The notes under the pieces are model-generated. The model saw only the letters and a program-made list of their open reading frames with translations. It had not been told where the DNA came from and searched no databases. From Isoetes taiwanensis (taxonomy: Eukaryota; Streptophyta; Lycopodiopsida; Isoetales; Isoetaceae), in NCBI GenBank assembly GCA_021234155.1, contig JAJEKV010000049.1, forward strand, positions 9,588,292 to 9,652,291: a stretch of DNA of 64,000 nucleotides, in the 5' to 3' direction. Positions 10,013 through 20,729 of this stretch are shown piece after piece. The position numbers were made by a program, and so were the translations under genes. Positions within the stretch are counted from its first letter, which is position 1, and every line of letters starts with the position of its first letter.

Positions 10013-11865
10013 TACACCGTTGCAATTTTACTTTCCACATTGACTCTTCTCTAGACTATGCAGTTACGAATGCTATCTTCTAGACTTCAAATTGAATGGA
10101 GTACTTAGAAGATGTCTAAATAAAACTTATTTCTAATTTGTTTCTCAAGCATGCTTGCCTAAATAAAATGCCACATCTGAATGAATGAGCATATCATTAA
10201 TATGGCTTTATTCCTTAATCCTAGCAAATAAACCCTCTCCAAGTTTAGGCATAACTTTAACCATATGTCTTCATTTCCAATGTTGCGAATCAGTCTTGCT
10301 TCAATATGTGTTGACAAGGTTATAAATCAAAACATATGCTTTAGACGGATTCCTTAAGTCAAGTATTAGCATTCCCATAAGACAATGTATTTGAAAAATC
10401 AACAGCACTACTTAAAATTCCAATGCATAATAGGGCAATAAATACCAAACAATTTTAAAATTCTTTCTCCTTTTGTGTAACCCATAGCTCTAGCTTTGGA
10501 TATCATGGGAATTACTTTAGATGGTCGTGTCCTTCTAATTTTCATGTACTGACAAGGTGATAAATCAAAATTATACTTAGAACGATTTCTCAAGCCCATA
10601 ATCAGAATTCTTTCTATACCACCAAACTTGACACATGAAGCACTATTAGACACCCATATTCAAAATCAGGTATACTTACTAGAGCTGCCCGGCATATCAT
10701 CAGATCCGAGCACGCTATGCACTCTTGGTCAGGCCAGACCAACCGCTACACATGATACTGAGCACGACCTCCACTCACTAGGATCATACATTCAGAAGGT
10801 AATGGAAGTAGGGGCTCGCATATGCCCCTGGACAACCATTTGATGGGCAGGAAATATTCCATGATTTGTACAGCTTGTCAGCAGTCTTATTGCTGCTACG
10901 GTTTTTCCCTCGAAAACCCTTCGGGGGGAGGGGTTATTCAATTCAATTCTATAACTACTTTGGTATTATGAGGAAAAAAAACATACTAGTTTTTAACATT
11001 CAAAACCACATATATTTACAAGCTTCTATAATTGTATTGGTATCATTGAAAAAAACGCATACTAGTATAACTAAACCAAGCATAGCTTTATTGATGATTA
11101 ATCACTATAAAATATCATAATAACTATGCATTTAAAATCATCGAAGTTAGGATCTTTTGATCCTGCTTACCTACATTATCTATTGCTTATGCTTTCAGAG
11201 TTTTGGAAGATATGCTTGCAAGACATGCAAACTAGATATGCTTTCAAGATATTCAACAAGATAGGTTTTGGTGGGTTCACCCACATTCTTGTCTGCAACA
11301 GAGCTTCTTATTGTACTTCGTGAAAGGTTATGATCCATTAGTGAGTTCACAGATGTGTTGCACTATTGCAAAATCTCTGCGATTCATTCTTCGAACAATT
11401 TTTCAAAGGGGGCCTCTCTAATCATTGCACTACTTAAGAATTTCCAAACTTTATTGGGTTAGAGCAGGCAGGATTAGTGGTCTTACAACCAGTTTTCAGT
11501 CGATTTGCAATGGATTCTATTTATACCCATTTCAAGATATGCAAACTCTAAATGTTATCGCTTTGCTTGACACGGCTTGTTTGAAGGCATAGGCAACAGC
11601 AAGGTAATTGTTACGAGGAGAGAAAATGGTCACGTGGAAAAGGCCAGTTTTTACAATTGGAAGTGCCAATTAAGTTTTAGACAGAAAAACTGGGAGCATT
11701 GATCTGGCACAAATAGAGAATATTTCCTACATCAAGGGCCACAAATGAAATGCGAAAATAAGAGCCATAAAGTATCACATGTAATGGTGGGACTGTGCCA
11801 CCGGCTAGAAATAGTTCTAAGATTGCTTAGGATATAAGATATTGACATTAAGAACCAAACGGGTA
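10013..11865. other. No recognisable gene; weak internal repeat
   Basis: A segment near 10300-10380 (GACAAGGTTATAAATCAAAA) is echoed near 10550-10615 (GACAAGGTGATAAATCAAAA). An 81-codon minus-strand ORF (10653-10408) overlaps these units and has no family signature. The rest is unique AT-rich sequence. Confidence 0.45.
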
Positions 11866-11869
11866 AGAA

Positions 11870-12895
11870 AAGTTGTTATTTAAATAGGAAGGAAAGGACT
11901 CGAAAATTGGGAATGCGAATTTATTTAGGACAACATTTTTGAAAATGTCAATGCGACCCTCGCCGCATTGGCTTTGTCAAAATGACGAGGCCAGCCCAAC
12001 AGTGAGACATACACCGTTTCGAAATTTTACTCACCTTAAAATTTCGGCCTTTTTTTACCCATTTTTACATAACGAAAAACAGAGTTGAACTCTGTGGGCA
12101 TTTTTTGGGCGGCACCGCTTCTATCCTGTTTCTGCACAACCTCGTCGCATCCATTTTCTCTCTCTAAGGCTTCTTCCGACTGTCTTTCCTGTTCCCGCTG
12201 GCTTCTATGCCTGGCTATGCATTTGCATCCCTAGCTTCTGGCCTTAATGGCATGAGCAACCATTTTTCTTCTCAAAGGCTTCTTCTGGCTGTCATAGACA
12301 GAGTTCCAGAATGACCTAAATAAGGTTTCGGTTGCATCAAAATTCAAGCGATCCTCATAAGTTCAAGAAACACAGAGTTCCGGCTGCATCCAGTTCTTCG
12401 ACGACCTAAATTTTAAGGTGAGTAAAATTTCGTTGGAGAATTTAACTCAGCATTGAAACTTCCTTCTGAAATTTCAAGCTGAGTGAAATTTCTCCTTCCA
12501 AAATCCAACCAAGAAGCTTCTAAACGAATGGGTTCCTCCTCCATTATATAAGTTGCAAACGCTAGCAATTGAGCCATCGATAAATCTGCAATATATTTTC
12601 TTTTTCACAGGCCCTACAACTAGTATGGCAAAACCCTGATGTTTAGACCTATGGCTCTTGCAGTCCTTTTCCTAGGCTCCTTTGCTCTGGCAGACCTGAG
12701 TACCAGATGCAAGCTCATGTGCTAATATATCAAACATTGTGAAAAGTGTGGTGTATGATGCAATAAACTCAAAAGCTCGCATGGGCGCATCAAGCTCATG
12801 TGCTAATATATCAAACATTGTGAAAAGTGTGGTGTACCATGCAATAAACTCAAAAGCTTGCATGGTCGCATCAATGTCCTGCATCAATGTTATGC
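11870..12895 (+). pseudogene. Truncated class III peroxidase copy with its promoter
   Basis: The sequence parallels the functional peroxidase upstream and exon 1. GGAAGGAAAGGACTCGAAAATT at 11889 and ACAACATTTTTGAAAATGTC at 11930 match 22300-22360. The TATA-containing stretch ATTATATAAGTTGCAAA near 12543 matches 22436. The signal-peptide coding region CCTATGGCTCTTGCAGTCC near 12645 matches 22564. Differences are a ~400-bp insertion in the promoter, loss of the codons between ACCAG and GCAAGC, loss of the distal-histidine region, and an 81-bp tandem duplication (12711-12791 and 12792-12872). It ends where a Helitron-type 3' end begins. It has no exons 2 or 3 and cannot make a peroxidase. Confidence 0.85.
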
Positions 12896-12902
12896 TTAGG
12901 AA

Positions 12903-13275
12903 CTAGTAACGGTGCCCAGCATTGCTGGGCATAAGTTGGATGTTTGTAAACGTCTTGACTGCAAAGAGTTTATTATAACAAAAATATCCAAAGATAGAAA
13001 ATTGCCACCTTTGGTGGGCATTCCCTGAGATTGTAGACAAATAGTTAGAACATATATAGGAGTTTAGTTGAAATAATGCACCTATACATTTTCATCCTTT
13101 GCCGTATATTTTGCTATGCCATGGTAGAAGCCTGGAGCAATTCATAACAATCAAATGATAGCACAAACACTGCATGGGATTCCTTTGCCGTATGTTTTGC
13201 TATGCCATTGTGTGATGGATTATCGGTTCGTGGATAAACCGATAAGCCATCATACGCAAATGACATGTGTTTTAG
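12903..13275 (-). mobile_element. Helitron family H2 3' tail, copy a
   Basis: On the minus strand the tail ends ...GCCCAGCAATGCTGGGC, then ACCGTTA, then CTAG, followed by T. This is the Helitron 3' signature: hairpin plus CTRR, inserted before T. The stem is 7 bp (12914-12920 with 12924-12930). A second, subterminal hairpin-like word (GCCCACCAAAGGTGGC) lies near 13004-13019. The 373-bp tail is shared with copies near 18184, 20314 and 58524. Directly upstream on the same strand is the TMEM19 exon-1 fragment. Confidence 0.75.
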
Positions 13276-13586
13276 AAATGAAATGAAATGAAATGGGCAC
13301 CTGATACAAACTGATATGGAGAGGGCCATTACAAGAAACCCAACTAATGCTCCATAAGGTGAGAGAGATTTGTGGGAGAAGCCTCGGAATGCTAGAACTG
13401 AGGAGATAAGCAAGCCCATGGCTGATCGAAGAAGAAAGTACTATACTACTGTCTTCCCATAACTGCCATGTACAAAATGTCTCTTTCCAAGTGAACTTAA
13501 CAATGCAACAGGATGTCCTTTCTGAGCAAAATATCATTGAAATCAGACAATTGTTCACACAGTCATGCACTTTGTTTGCTATATGT
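13276..13586 (-). pseudogene. TMEM19/DUF92 exon-1 fragment next to the Helitron tail
   Basis: Minus-strand translation from 13419 gives MGLLISSVLAFRGFSHKSL then SPYGALVGFLVMALSIS. This is the N-terminal membrane segment of the DUF92/TMEM19 family and almost identical to 55271-55388. The splice donor region (CAG then GTGCCCATTTC) follows, and within the intron the sequence switches to the Helitron 3' tail at about 13275. Bases 13420-13586 match the non-coding sequence upstream of the 55-kb gene. Only exon 1 is present, so this is a captured or rearranged fragment, not a gene. Confidence 0.75.
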
Positions 13587-13705
13587 ACCATTATAACAGG
13601 GGGTTTTTTTTGTGTTTTTGTACGCTTTTTGGCATGGTTTTCCTATGATTTCGGTGCTGTATTCATTGGGCCATACTAAATAGTATTTCTAGAGTGCAGC
13701 TTTTC
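13587..13705 (+). repeat. Dispersed repeat end R3, copy 2
   Basis: Starts ATAACAGGGGGTTTTTTTTG and ends near CTAGAGTGCAGC. Parallel to 36195-36315 and inverted relative to 7065-7195. It abuts the TMEM19 fragment exactly, which suggests an insertion or a recombination breakpoint. Confidence 0.6.
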
Positions 13706-14034
13706 TGGAGCGTTGATGTGGATTAGCTTTTACAATCTAACGGTTCTTATGCCGAGCTCCTTATTCATATGCATGAACCCAGCAAAGCTCTGTTCTCTCA
13801 GAAGCTCTTGTGGTGGTTTTATCCGTCGTGCCGTCGCGCTGATCCGTCTCCCTCTATCCTCATCCAACAGTTGTGGTATGGAAGTTTGTGTTATAATGCT
13901 ACATATTCATGACAGACAATCTTCCATGGCAGAGATTGGAACAATGCATGATACGGTGTTATTGTGTTTTGTTGTTTTTTTGCTTTTTTATGCTACATAT
14001 TGCATTCATCTTTTTTTAAACATTCGCGAAAGTG

Positions 14035-14575
14035 TTGTGTTGTTTGGTTTTGGTTGTCAAGATTGTAACGCGCGGGAGATTTCTAGCATGGTGAAGTGGA
14101 GATGGAAAAAGATCGAGGCTATAACATCCCCAACTTCCCTCCGCTTAGCATCCGTGCCTTAGTACGGGCCTGAAGCCAGAACCGCATGCCGGACCCAAAC
14201 ACATTTAATTGTTTAATCCGAAAACACGCATGGCGAGGGCCAAATCCGAAACCTAGCAATACACCTAGCATTAGAATCTGCATGCGGGCCCAATCCTTTC
14301 CTTTGAATCCAAAACATTCTAATTGTATTCATCTTCTTTAAACATTTTACAGAAAGTCTTGTGTTATTTGCTCTTGGTTCACAGGATTCAAACGTGCAGG
14401 GAGATTTCTAGGATGGTAAAGTGGAGATGGAAAAAGATCTGGCTAAAACATCCTCAACTACCCCTCTGCTTACCATTTGTGCCTTAGTACGGATCGCGCA
14501 AATCCGGACCGCATGCCGGACTCCAATCTTGTTGCACGCAGTTCAATCCGGACGTGACGAAGTCCTGCATGGCGA
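14035..14575 (+). repeat. Direct duplication of about 300 bp
   Basis: 14035-14225 and 14345-14545 share GGGAGATTTCTAG, ATGGTRAAGTGGAGATGGAAAAAGATC and GTGCCTTAGTACGG followed by ACCGCATGCCGGA. The downstream part (to about 14930) is rich in CCGAAACCCTAAC-type words. No coding support. Confidence 0.75.
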
Positions 14576-14941
14576 GCCAAAACCGGGACCTTGCATTCTT
14601 TTCTTTGAATCCAAAACCGCATAAAACGCATGGGCGTGAATCCAAGCTGCAATCCACTGTGTTACTCTTGAAACCGAGACTCCTGCACGATTCAGCATGC
14701 CAGAACCGAAACCCTAACAAGAAAAACTTTGATGATACCCTGCTGGCTTGCTCACCCGGCAAACGCAACTGCAATCCATGGCATGGCCAATCCGAAAACC
14801 CTAACCTCCTGCAAACGCAACTCCAAAGGAAACCCTAACCCTGCCCCAACAAATCTGCCTATCCATTTTCTAAACAACTCGAAATGGCGACCTTCGCGGA
14901 CCATCCTTTATTCCTAGAAAATAAAAATGGAACCCCTCCTC

Positions 14942-15140
14942 TCAAAAACCAACCATTGCTTAGATTAATATCCAAGTACAATTACAAGCTTGTGTTATTC
15001 TTACTATAATGCTATATATTCCTTCTAACCTTGTGTTGTCTAACGTGACCAACCATTGCTTAGGTTAATATCCAATTACAATTACAAGCTTGTGTTATTC
15101 TTATTATAATGCTATATAAAACTTTTAACCTTGTGTTGTT
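14942..15140 (+). repeat. Tandem duplication, about 100-bp unit
   Basis: CAACCATTGCTTAG, TTAATATCCAA, ACAAGCTTGTGTTATTCTTA and ATAATGCTATATA occur twice in a row, at about 14948-15045 and 15050-15138. Confidence 0.85.
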
Positions 15141-15924
15141 TTTTTAATGGTCGCAGCTATTACAATGAGACAATGGCACTAAAACAGGGCTAGGCTCAAC
15201 CTCAACATCACTTAATGGGAGTTATACAAGCGAGTAAGGCATCACGTACTCAAACTCAAACTCATGAAATTGTTTGGTTAACATGCAGTTATAGAACCCC
15301 CAAATGAATCACCTCCACTTGACACCGTAATCATTCCCGAAATAAGCAATAATGTGGAGCCCAAATTATCGTGAGTACCGTAAAGCCCAACGATTTGAAG
15401 TTCAAGTTCGTTAGTTCCTCCGCCATCGACACAACCACCACCTCCACATGGCGAGGATCCTTTTTTGACGTTATGTCGTTATGGATAGTTGGATACATCA
15501 ATGACATGCGATCGTCTATGCAACAAACCGAACGACCGAGCTCAATTGAGAACTTCATGCTTGATGCAGATATCCGTTTGGACATAGATCAGCAAAGGCA
15601 ATTACGCGGCGCAAATAAACAAAGCTAATCGCTCTCTGCAGACTATTTGATAGGCAAATCAACCAAGATTTGTATCGATCTTAAACCACTATCCACTTTA
15701 AGTGCTCCAAAACTATTATAATACCTTGGCTATTTTCAATAACTCAATAAATTTCTAAATAAAATGCTTTTTATAGCATATATAATTATATTACATTATG
15801 CTTTGATATTATAGTTAGTCATGTTTCATTTTACTATATTCCCTTTTTTTTCTTAATGCTGCATATTACATAACACATATTGCTACATGTTTTAGATGTC
15901 TTTTATATTCTCCGCCCCTTTTTT
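15141..15924. other. No recognisable gene
   Basis: Overlapping ORFs of about 85 codons on both strands at 15331-15628 have no domain signature. The right part is AT-rich. Nothing else seen. Confidence 0.45.
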
Positions 15925-16436
15925 TTTATGGCCCAAGGGCCAAAAATTTTTTAGTATAATAACCAACACATAACTACCATTGACATTAATAAATATAACC
16001 ATTGAATCCAACACAATTAAATTAAAATCCCCCTTAAACCCCCTTTGGTTTGGGTGCATATTCACACGGGGGGTGACGTAGGGCAGCGAGAGCCCTCATA
16101 ATTGTATTTTTGCACGCATCTGAAATCAACACCATATAGTATTAGGTTGAAATCTTATAGTATTTTGCAAATCTTGTTATACAAGATAGCAAATCTTGTG
16201 CTTGCATACCCCACAAATGAGGAACTTTTACGTGCGGTGTAGATTAAGGAATAAGGGGCTTAATATGCCAATCCCGGCTGACTCTCGATGCCTGAGTCAC
16301 CCCCTGGAATATGCACCCAAACCAAAGGGGGTTTAAGGGGATTTTAATTTAATTGTGTTGGATTCAATGGTTATATTTATTAATGTCAATGGTAGTTATG
16401 TGTTGGTTATGTGTTGGTAGTTATGTGTTGGAGAGC
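15925..16436. mobile_element. Palindromic MITE family A, copy 2 (both arms)
   Basis: The left arm near 16010-16066 reads AAATTAAAATCCCCC, TTAAACCCCCTTTGG and TTTGGGTGCATATTCACAC. The right arm at 16309-16360 is its complement. Between them lie a GTAGGGCAGCGAGAGCCC segment, a TACAAGAT-rich core and a GACTCTCGATGCC segment. Outside the left arm is a short palindromic end GGCCCAAGGGCC. The element is non-coding. Copies also lie at 5719, 38433, 48606 and 62485. Confidence 0.8.
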
Positions 16437-16443
16437 CCAACAT

Positions 16444-17105
16444 ACCTCCAGCATCGAAATGCAAGAAAGCAGATGGATTCAAATCCCTAGAGGAGTCTCC
16501 GCCTTCCTCTTTGCAGCCCACCAGATCCCTCCCTTATGAACCGCCAATGAAACCGGCATGGTAGATGGTGACCCTCCCCTACCACATTAGAGTGTTTTAA
16601 TTTCAGCTCCAATACCTATTCCAGTGCTCTCTGTTATCAGCCGTGTTCCTCAATACCATGAACGGGAGCACCGTAGCAGCAAGGTTTTGAGCCTTCATAA
16701 GCCTAATCCTTTGCTGGCGGAAAAGAATCCTCTTCAACAGAGAAAACCCACTCTACTCCTTAATCTAGATCTTGATCTAGAAGCTGGAGCTACAGCAGCC
16801 CATCGACAGAACTGCCACTTTGCACATTTCTTCGATCTAGGTATGCTTGCTTTGACCGCCAGTTTACTGGCAACAACCAGTTTGGAGCACTCACCAGCAT
16901 ATCCTAGGCATATGCTGGCATATGCTTGGATATGCCACAAACCCACATAAACAAGGGTTTGCCCCCTAGGGGCAACCCAAAAAAACAACACACATAGAAA
17001 AAGGGAAAAAAAAACTGTCTTTTTTTCAGTTTTCCATGTGTACTAGTGTTCAAACTTACATGTGTTATTTAAAAGACAAACAAGCATAGCTCCTTTAAAA
17101 ACAAC
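16444..17105 (-). repeat. Inverted copy of the region upstream of the TMEM19-like gene
   Basis: 16444-16990 is the reverse complement, with few differences, of 54400-54965. It contains the same ORF starting MLSVISRVPQYHEREH as an antisense shadow. It includes repeat R4 (about 16880-16985): GGGTTGCCCCTAGGGGG ... TTATGTGGGTTTGTGGCAT with several ATATGC words. In the 54-kb copy this lies just 5' of the TMEM19-like exons. Confidence 0.8.
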
Positions 17106-17628
17106 AGTTAAGTAAAAACAACCACGTTGATAAAAATTCCCTAAAAATAATAATGAAAAAGAAGAACACGTTGACAAAAAAAAAGGTGCCAAAAAAAAAC
17201 TATGGAATCTTTCTGCCAAAAGTCAACTGATACTTCTAGCAAATTTGGATAAAATGACCACGTGGATTTTTGGTGCCATTTTGATGTTGTTTTTTGCATA
17301 AAATAACACTTAAAAACAATTATGGACCAAAAATTGGGGTCAATGTGACTATCCACGTGCATTTCGAGCAATGCCAGCAACTCAGGAATCAATTCAACTT
17401 ATGGTCGCCCAAAGAAGGGGAAACGCAGACAATCAACTAGGGATGCCTATTTGGTATGTATGGGTTCAATTCTTATCCCTCATGTCTATGTCCAAATCGG
17501 CCAATCGCCTGATTTGAAGCAGCTTGGCATGCTAAGGGTGGATGAAATTCCTATCAAATTAGGCTGACAAATTGGGCTGCCCAATTTGGCAGGAAATCTA
17601 ACTGCAAAACACTAGATAAGCTTACGGT
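17106..17628 (+). repeat. Duplicated sequence upstream of fragment U1
   Basis: This stretch matches, inverted, 53790-54260 and 59640-60070. Landmarks are AAAATGACCACGTGGATTTT, TTTTTGGTGCCATTTT and GACAATCAACTAGGGATGCC. A weak open stretch reads STYGRPKKGKCRQSTRDAYL in the 59.7-kb copy. I do not recognise it. Confidence 0.6.
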
Positions 17629-18120
17629 TTGGGGTCATTGCCATGTTGCAAAGAGTGCTTTGATACGTACCAAGTTTCTGAAATCGGACAATCATACAAT
17701 TTGGCCGTCGTCACATCTACAAGACTAGTTGGTTGTGACTTCAAGAACGCGAAGAAGTGGAGCATGGAAGATTACCAAAAAATTCTTGATCAGATAAGCA
17801 TCGTGAAAGACCAACAACTCTATTGGGTTGTGGCATTTGTGTCTCTGCAATGAAATCTATAGATGGGGGTAGCCGAGTGTGGATTCGCAATTATCAGGAT
17901 CCAATATTGAAGAGCTCTGCCTTCTCTAGCGTTAAAGAGGTACATGCGCTAATTGTTATGATGTCCATTTCAAGAGTGCTGGTTACTAGTGATGTACCTG
18001 AGATCGACCTTTGCTTTAGCAATCCAAGAGTATGTAAAGCTTCCTGCCTATCTAAGTACTGCATATGAAGTTTTGAAAAAGACTCCCGATGTTGACTGCG
18101 AGATAGGTATGTCTAAAACC
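17629..18120 (+). pseudogene. Unidentified conserved gene fragment U, copy 1
   Basis: Translation gives GSLPCCKECFDTYQVSEIGQ, SYNLAVVTSTRLVGCDFKNA and KKWSMEDYQKILDQISIVKD. After a break it gives MKSIDGGSRVWIRNYQDPIL and MSISRVLVTSDVPEIDLCFSN. Four copies exist in the window (here, 19790, 53209 and 58600). Across them the amino-acid sequence is kept better than random drift would suggest, but each copy carries different frameshifts or deletions: this one lacks the stretch coding HLDQLNQC. I cannot name the family. Each copy is followed by the same ~80-bp sequence and then a Helitron H2 3' terminus. Confidence 0.55.
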
Positions 18121-18183
18121 ATGTGTGCCTCACATGCATAACAAAGTTTATGAATAAGTTTTTACACGCGTTATAATTAGGAA

Positions 18184-18582
18184 CTAGTAACGGTGCCCAG
18201 CGTTGCTGGGCATAAGTTGGATGTTTGTAATTGTCTTGACTTGCAATGAGTTTATTATAACAAAAATATCCAAAGATAAAAAATTGCCCACCTTCGGTGG
18301 GCATTCCCTAAGATTGTAGACAAATAGTTAGAACATAATATTTGGACATTCTGTGAATTATATAGGGGTTTTGGTTGAAATAATGCACCTATACATTTTC
18401 ATCCTTTGTCGTATGTTTTACTATGCCATGGTAGAAGCCTGGAGCAATTCATAACAATCAAATGATAGCACAAAACACTGCATGGGATTCCTTTGCCGTA
18501 TGTTTTGCTATGCCATTGTGTGATGGATTATCGCTTCGTGGATAAACCGATAAGCCATCATACGCAAATGACGTGTTTTAGA
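18184..18582 (-). mobile_element. Helitron family H2 3' tail, copy b
   Basis: The minus strand ends GCCCAGCAACGCTGGGC, ACCGTTA, CTAG, then T. The terminal hairpin pairs 18195-18201 with 18205-18211. A second 7-bp hairpin, GCCCACC-GAA-GGTGGGC, lies at 18286-18302. The intact tandem pair of hairpins makes this, with the copy at 58178-58524, the best preserved tail. Confidence 0.75.
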
Positions 18583-18689
18583 TAGGACAAGAGCCATGCT
18601 AACCATGTAAAGACAGGTTTTTCATATATTTGTAAGCAAAGAATCTCCATCTATTCCATTGGCTGGTGATATTGGTCCTCTATTGGTCC

Positions 18690-19060
18690 TCATGTTGAAG
18701 AAGCATACAACCTAATGCATGAAAAACCTGTGAAAGAAACATAAAACTTAATGCATGAAAAACCTCTGATACTATAAGGTGCTAAAGAGAAGCAAAAAAT
18801 GGCGAAGCTGCATACCTTCACTTGCATCCATGTTGTGCTAATCAATTGAAATCGGCTTCCATCTAACAATGGCCTTTCTGCAAAAACCACATACCTTAGG
18901 CAATCATTGGCTTCTTGCTTGGAAGCAGCAGCTATAAGATATATCCAACCATATTTCCCATGCATTTGCAATATTCCTTCAATATTGACACTGTAGAGAG
19001 AAAGTATGCAAATAAATGAATTTAAGCTCAGCTTTCTGGCTATGGCTTACCCGGCATGCT
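18690..19060 (-). pseudogene. Unidentified exon fragment K, copy 1
   Basis: The minus strand shows an acceptor-like TCTCTCTACAG near 18990, then coding for SVNIEGILQMHGKYGWIYLI, AAASKQEANDCLRYVVFAER and PLLDGSRFQLISTTWMQVK, ending in AAG|GTATGC, a good donor. It is open across about 60 codons with splice-like ends, as an internal exon would be. I do not recognise the family. Copies lie at 20870-21110 and, badly degraded, at 57290-57430 and 57590-57760. Confidence 0.5.
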
Positions 19061-19782
19061 TTAAATCTAGCAATCATTTTGCACCATTAGTTGCAAGAAG
19101 AGCTGTTTTGAATGGAAGTCTGTCTCAAAACTATGATTTGAAGGGACTACTCAAAAAATATCAACCCGAGTTGTCTAAACTGCCAGCGCCAATTAATCCT
19201 AATGTTAATAGACACTGCCAATTTCTTTTACTTCTATGCTTACATATACAACATATGCTTACAGGACTTGGTAGCAAGCAGGCAGTATACCTAGATATTC
19301 AACAGCTTCAATATCATATTCATGGCTTCCATTACATTAAATATGAGACAAAAAGAAAAAGGAAATGTACCATTCTTGAATTCTTCATGGCAAATAATTT
19401 GATCTGCTCCAAGCCGATAAAAAATTAAAAAGATCTCAGATTATGAAGGAAGCTAAAATCGTTCAGAGGTGTATATGCACAACTGCTCTAGATGCTCCTG
19501 CATTTATAGAACCCTAGTGCGGTTCTCTGCTCTGGTGATGGTCTGTTGCAGAAAACTCTACTCGGATGATGGTCTGATGCAGAGATGTAGAATATTCTAT
19601 TCTGGTGATGGTATGATGCTATCCCATTAGAGAAAACAGAGTTCCGCTTATCCATTAAGGGAGTGCCGCTTGTCCTATTTTGCTTAGAAAGACCGCTTCT
19701 GGTGATGGTGTAATGTTATCCGTCAGTGCAAAGAGAGTTTGTGGCCCCTTCTCCATTCTTGTACTGTTTTTGTATTTTGGAG
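19061..19782. other. Duplicated non-coding sequence within unit 1
   Basis: Contains a segment repeated inverted at 56370-56640 and a run of TCTGGTGATGGT words near 19520-19710. The ORF near 19006-19428 (plus strand) is antisense to the fragment K upstream sequence and has no domain. Confidence 0.5.
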
Positions 19783-19789
19783 CATACAA

Positions 19790-20225
19790 TTTGGCCGTCG
19801 TCACATCTACAAGACTAGTTGATGTGACTAGTTGGTTGTGACTTCAAGAACGCGAAGAAGTGGAGCATGGAAGATTACCAAAAAATTCTTGATCAGATAA
19901 GCATCCTGAAGGACCAACAACTCTATTGGGTTGTGGCATTTGTGCATCTGGACCAACTTAACCAATGCCTCTCTCCAATGAAATCTATAGATGGAGGTTG
20001 CAAAGTGTGGATTGGCAATTATCAGGATCCAATATTGAAGAGCTCTGCCTTCTCTAGAGTTAAAAAGATGGTGTCCATTTCAAGAGTGTTGGTTACTAGT
20101 GATGTACCTGAGATCGATCTTTGCTTTAGCAATCCAGACCATCCCCAGAGTATGTAAAGCTTCCTGCCTATCTAAGTACTGCAGATGAAGAAGACTCCCG
20201 ATGTTGACTGCGAGATCATGTGTGC
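19790..20225 (+). pseudogene. Unidentified conserved gene fragment U, copy 2
   Basis: Translation gives MEDYQKILDQISILKDQQLY, WVVAFVHLDQLNQCLSPMKS and IDGGCKVWIGNYQDPILKSS, then MVSISRVLVTSDVPEIDLCF. This copy keeps the HLDQLNQC segment missing from copy 1 but has lost about 20 bases before MVSISR and has a duplicated GACTAGTTG near 19820. It is followed by the decayed Helitron end at 20314. Confidence 0.55.
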
Positions 20226-20313
20226 CTCACATGCATAACAAAGTTTATGAATAAGTTTTTACCAAATGCCCAATTTGGTATGCTTTGTCCTGCACCAATG
20301 CTATAATTAGGAA

Positions 20314-20690
20314 CTAATAACGGTGCCCAGCGTTGACTGCAATGAGTTTATTATAACAAAAATATCCAAAGATAGAAAATTGCCCACCTTCGGTGGGCAT
20401 TCCCTGAGATTGTAGACAAATAGTTAGAACATAATATTTGGACATTCTGAGAATTATATAGGGGTTTTGGTTGAAATAATGCACCTATACATTTTCATCC
20501 TTTGCCGTATGTTTTGCTATGCCATGATAGAAGCCTGGAGCAATTCATAACAATCAAATGATAGCACAAAACACTGCATGGGATTCCTTTGCCGTATGTT
20601 TTGCTATGCCATTGTGTGATGGATTATCGGTTCGTGGATAAACCGATATAAGCCATCATACGCAAATGACACGTGTTTTTGATAGGACAA
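20314..20690 (-). mobile_element. Helitron family H2 3' tail, copy c (decayed terminus)
   Basis: Same tail as copies a and b, but the terminus reads TTAG instead of CTAG on the minus strand. About 37 bases that include the right half of the hairpin are deleted next to GCCCAGCGTT. The subterminal hairpin near 20383-20399 is intact. Confidence 0.7.
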
Positions 20691-20729
20691 GAGCCATGCC
20701 AGCCATGTAAAGACAGGTTTTTCATATAT

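Noticed and set aside
13250-13591. 113-codon ORF with MVHIANKVHDCVNNCLISM, also open at 55120-55350
   Set aside because: It overlaps the TMEM19 exon in another frame. Its conservation follows from the duplicated non-coding sequence.
16624-16991. ORF MLSVISRVPQYHEREH..., also seen at 54425-54769
   Set aside because: Its preservation in two copies is explained by segmental duplication. It contains repeat R4 and shows no domain. In the 54-kb copy it is antisense to the region upstream of the TMEM19-like exons.
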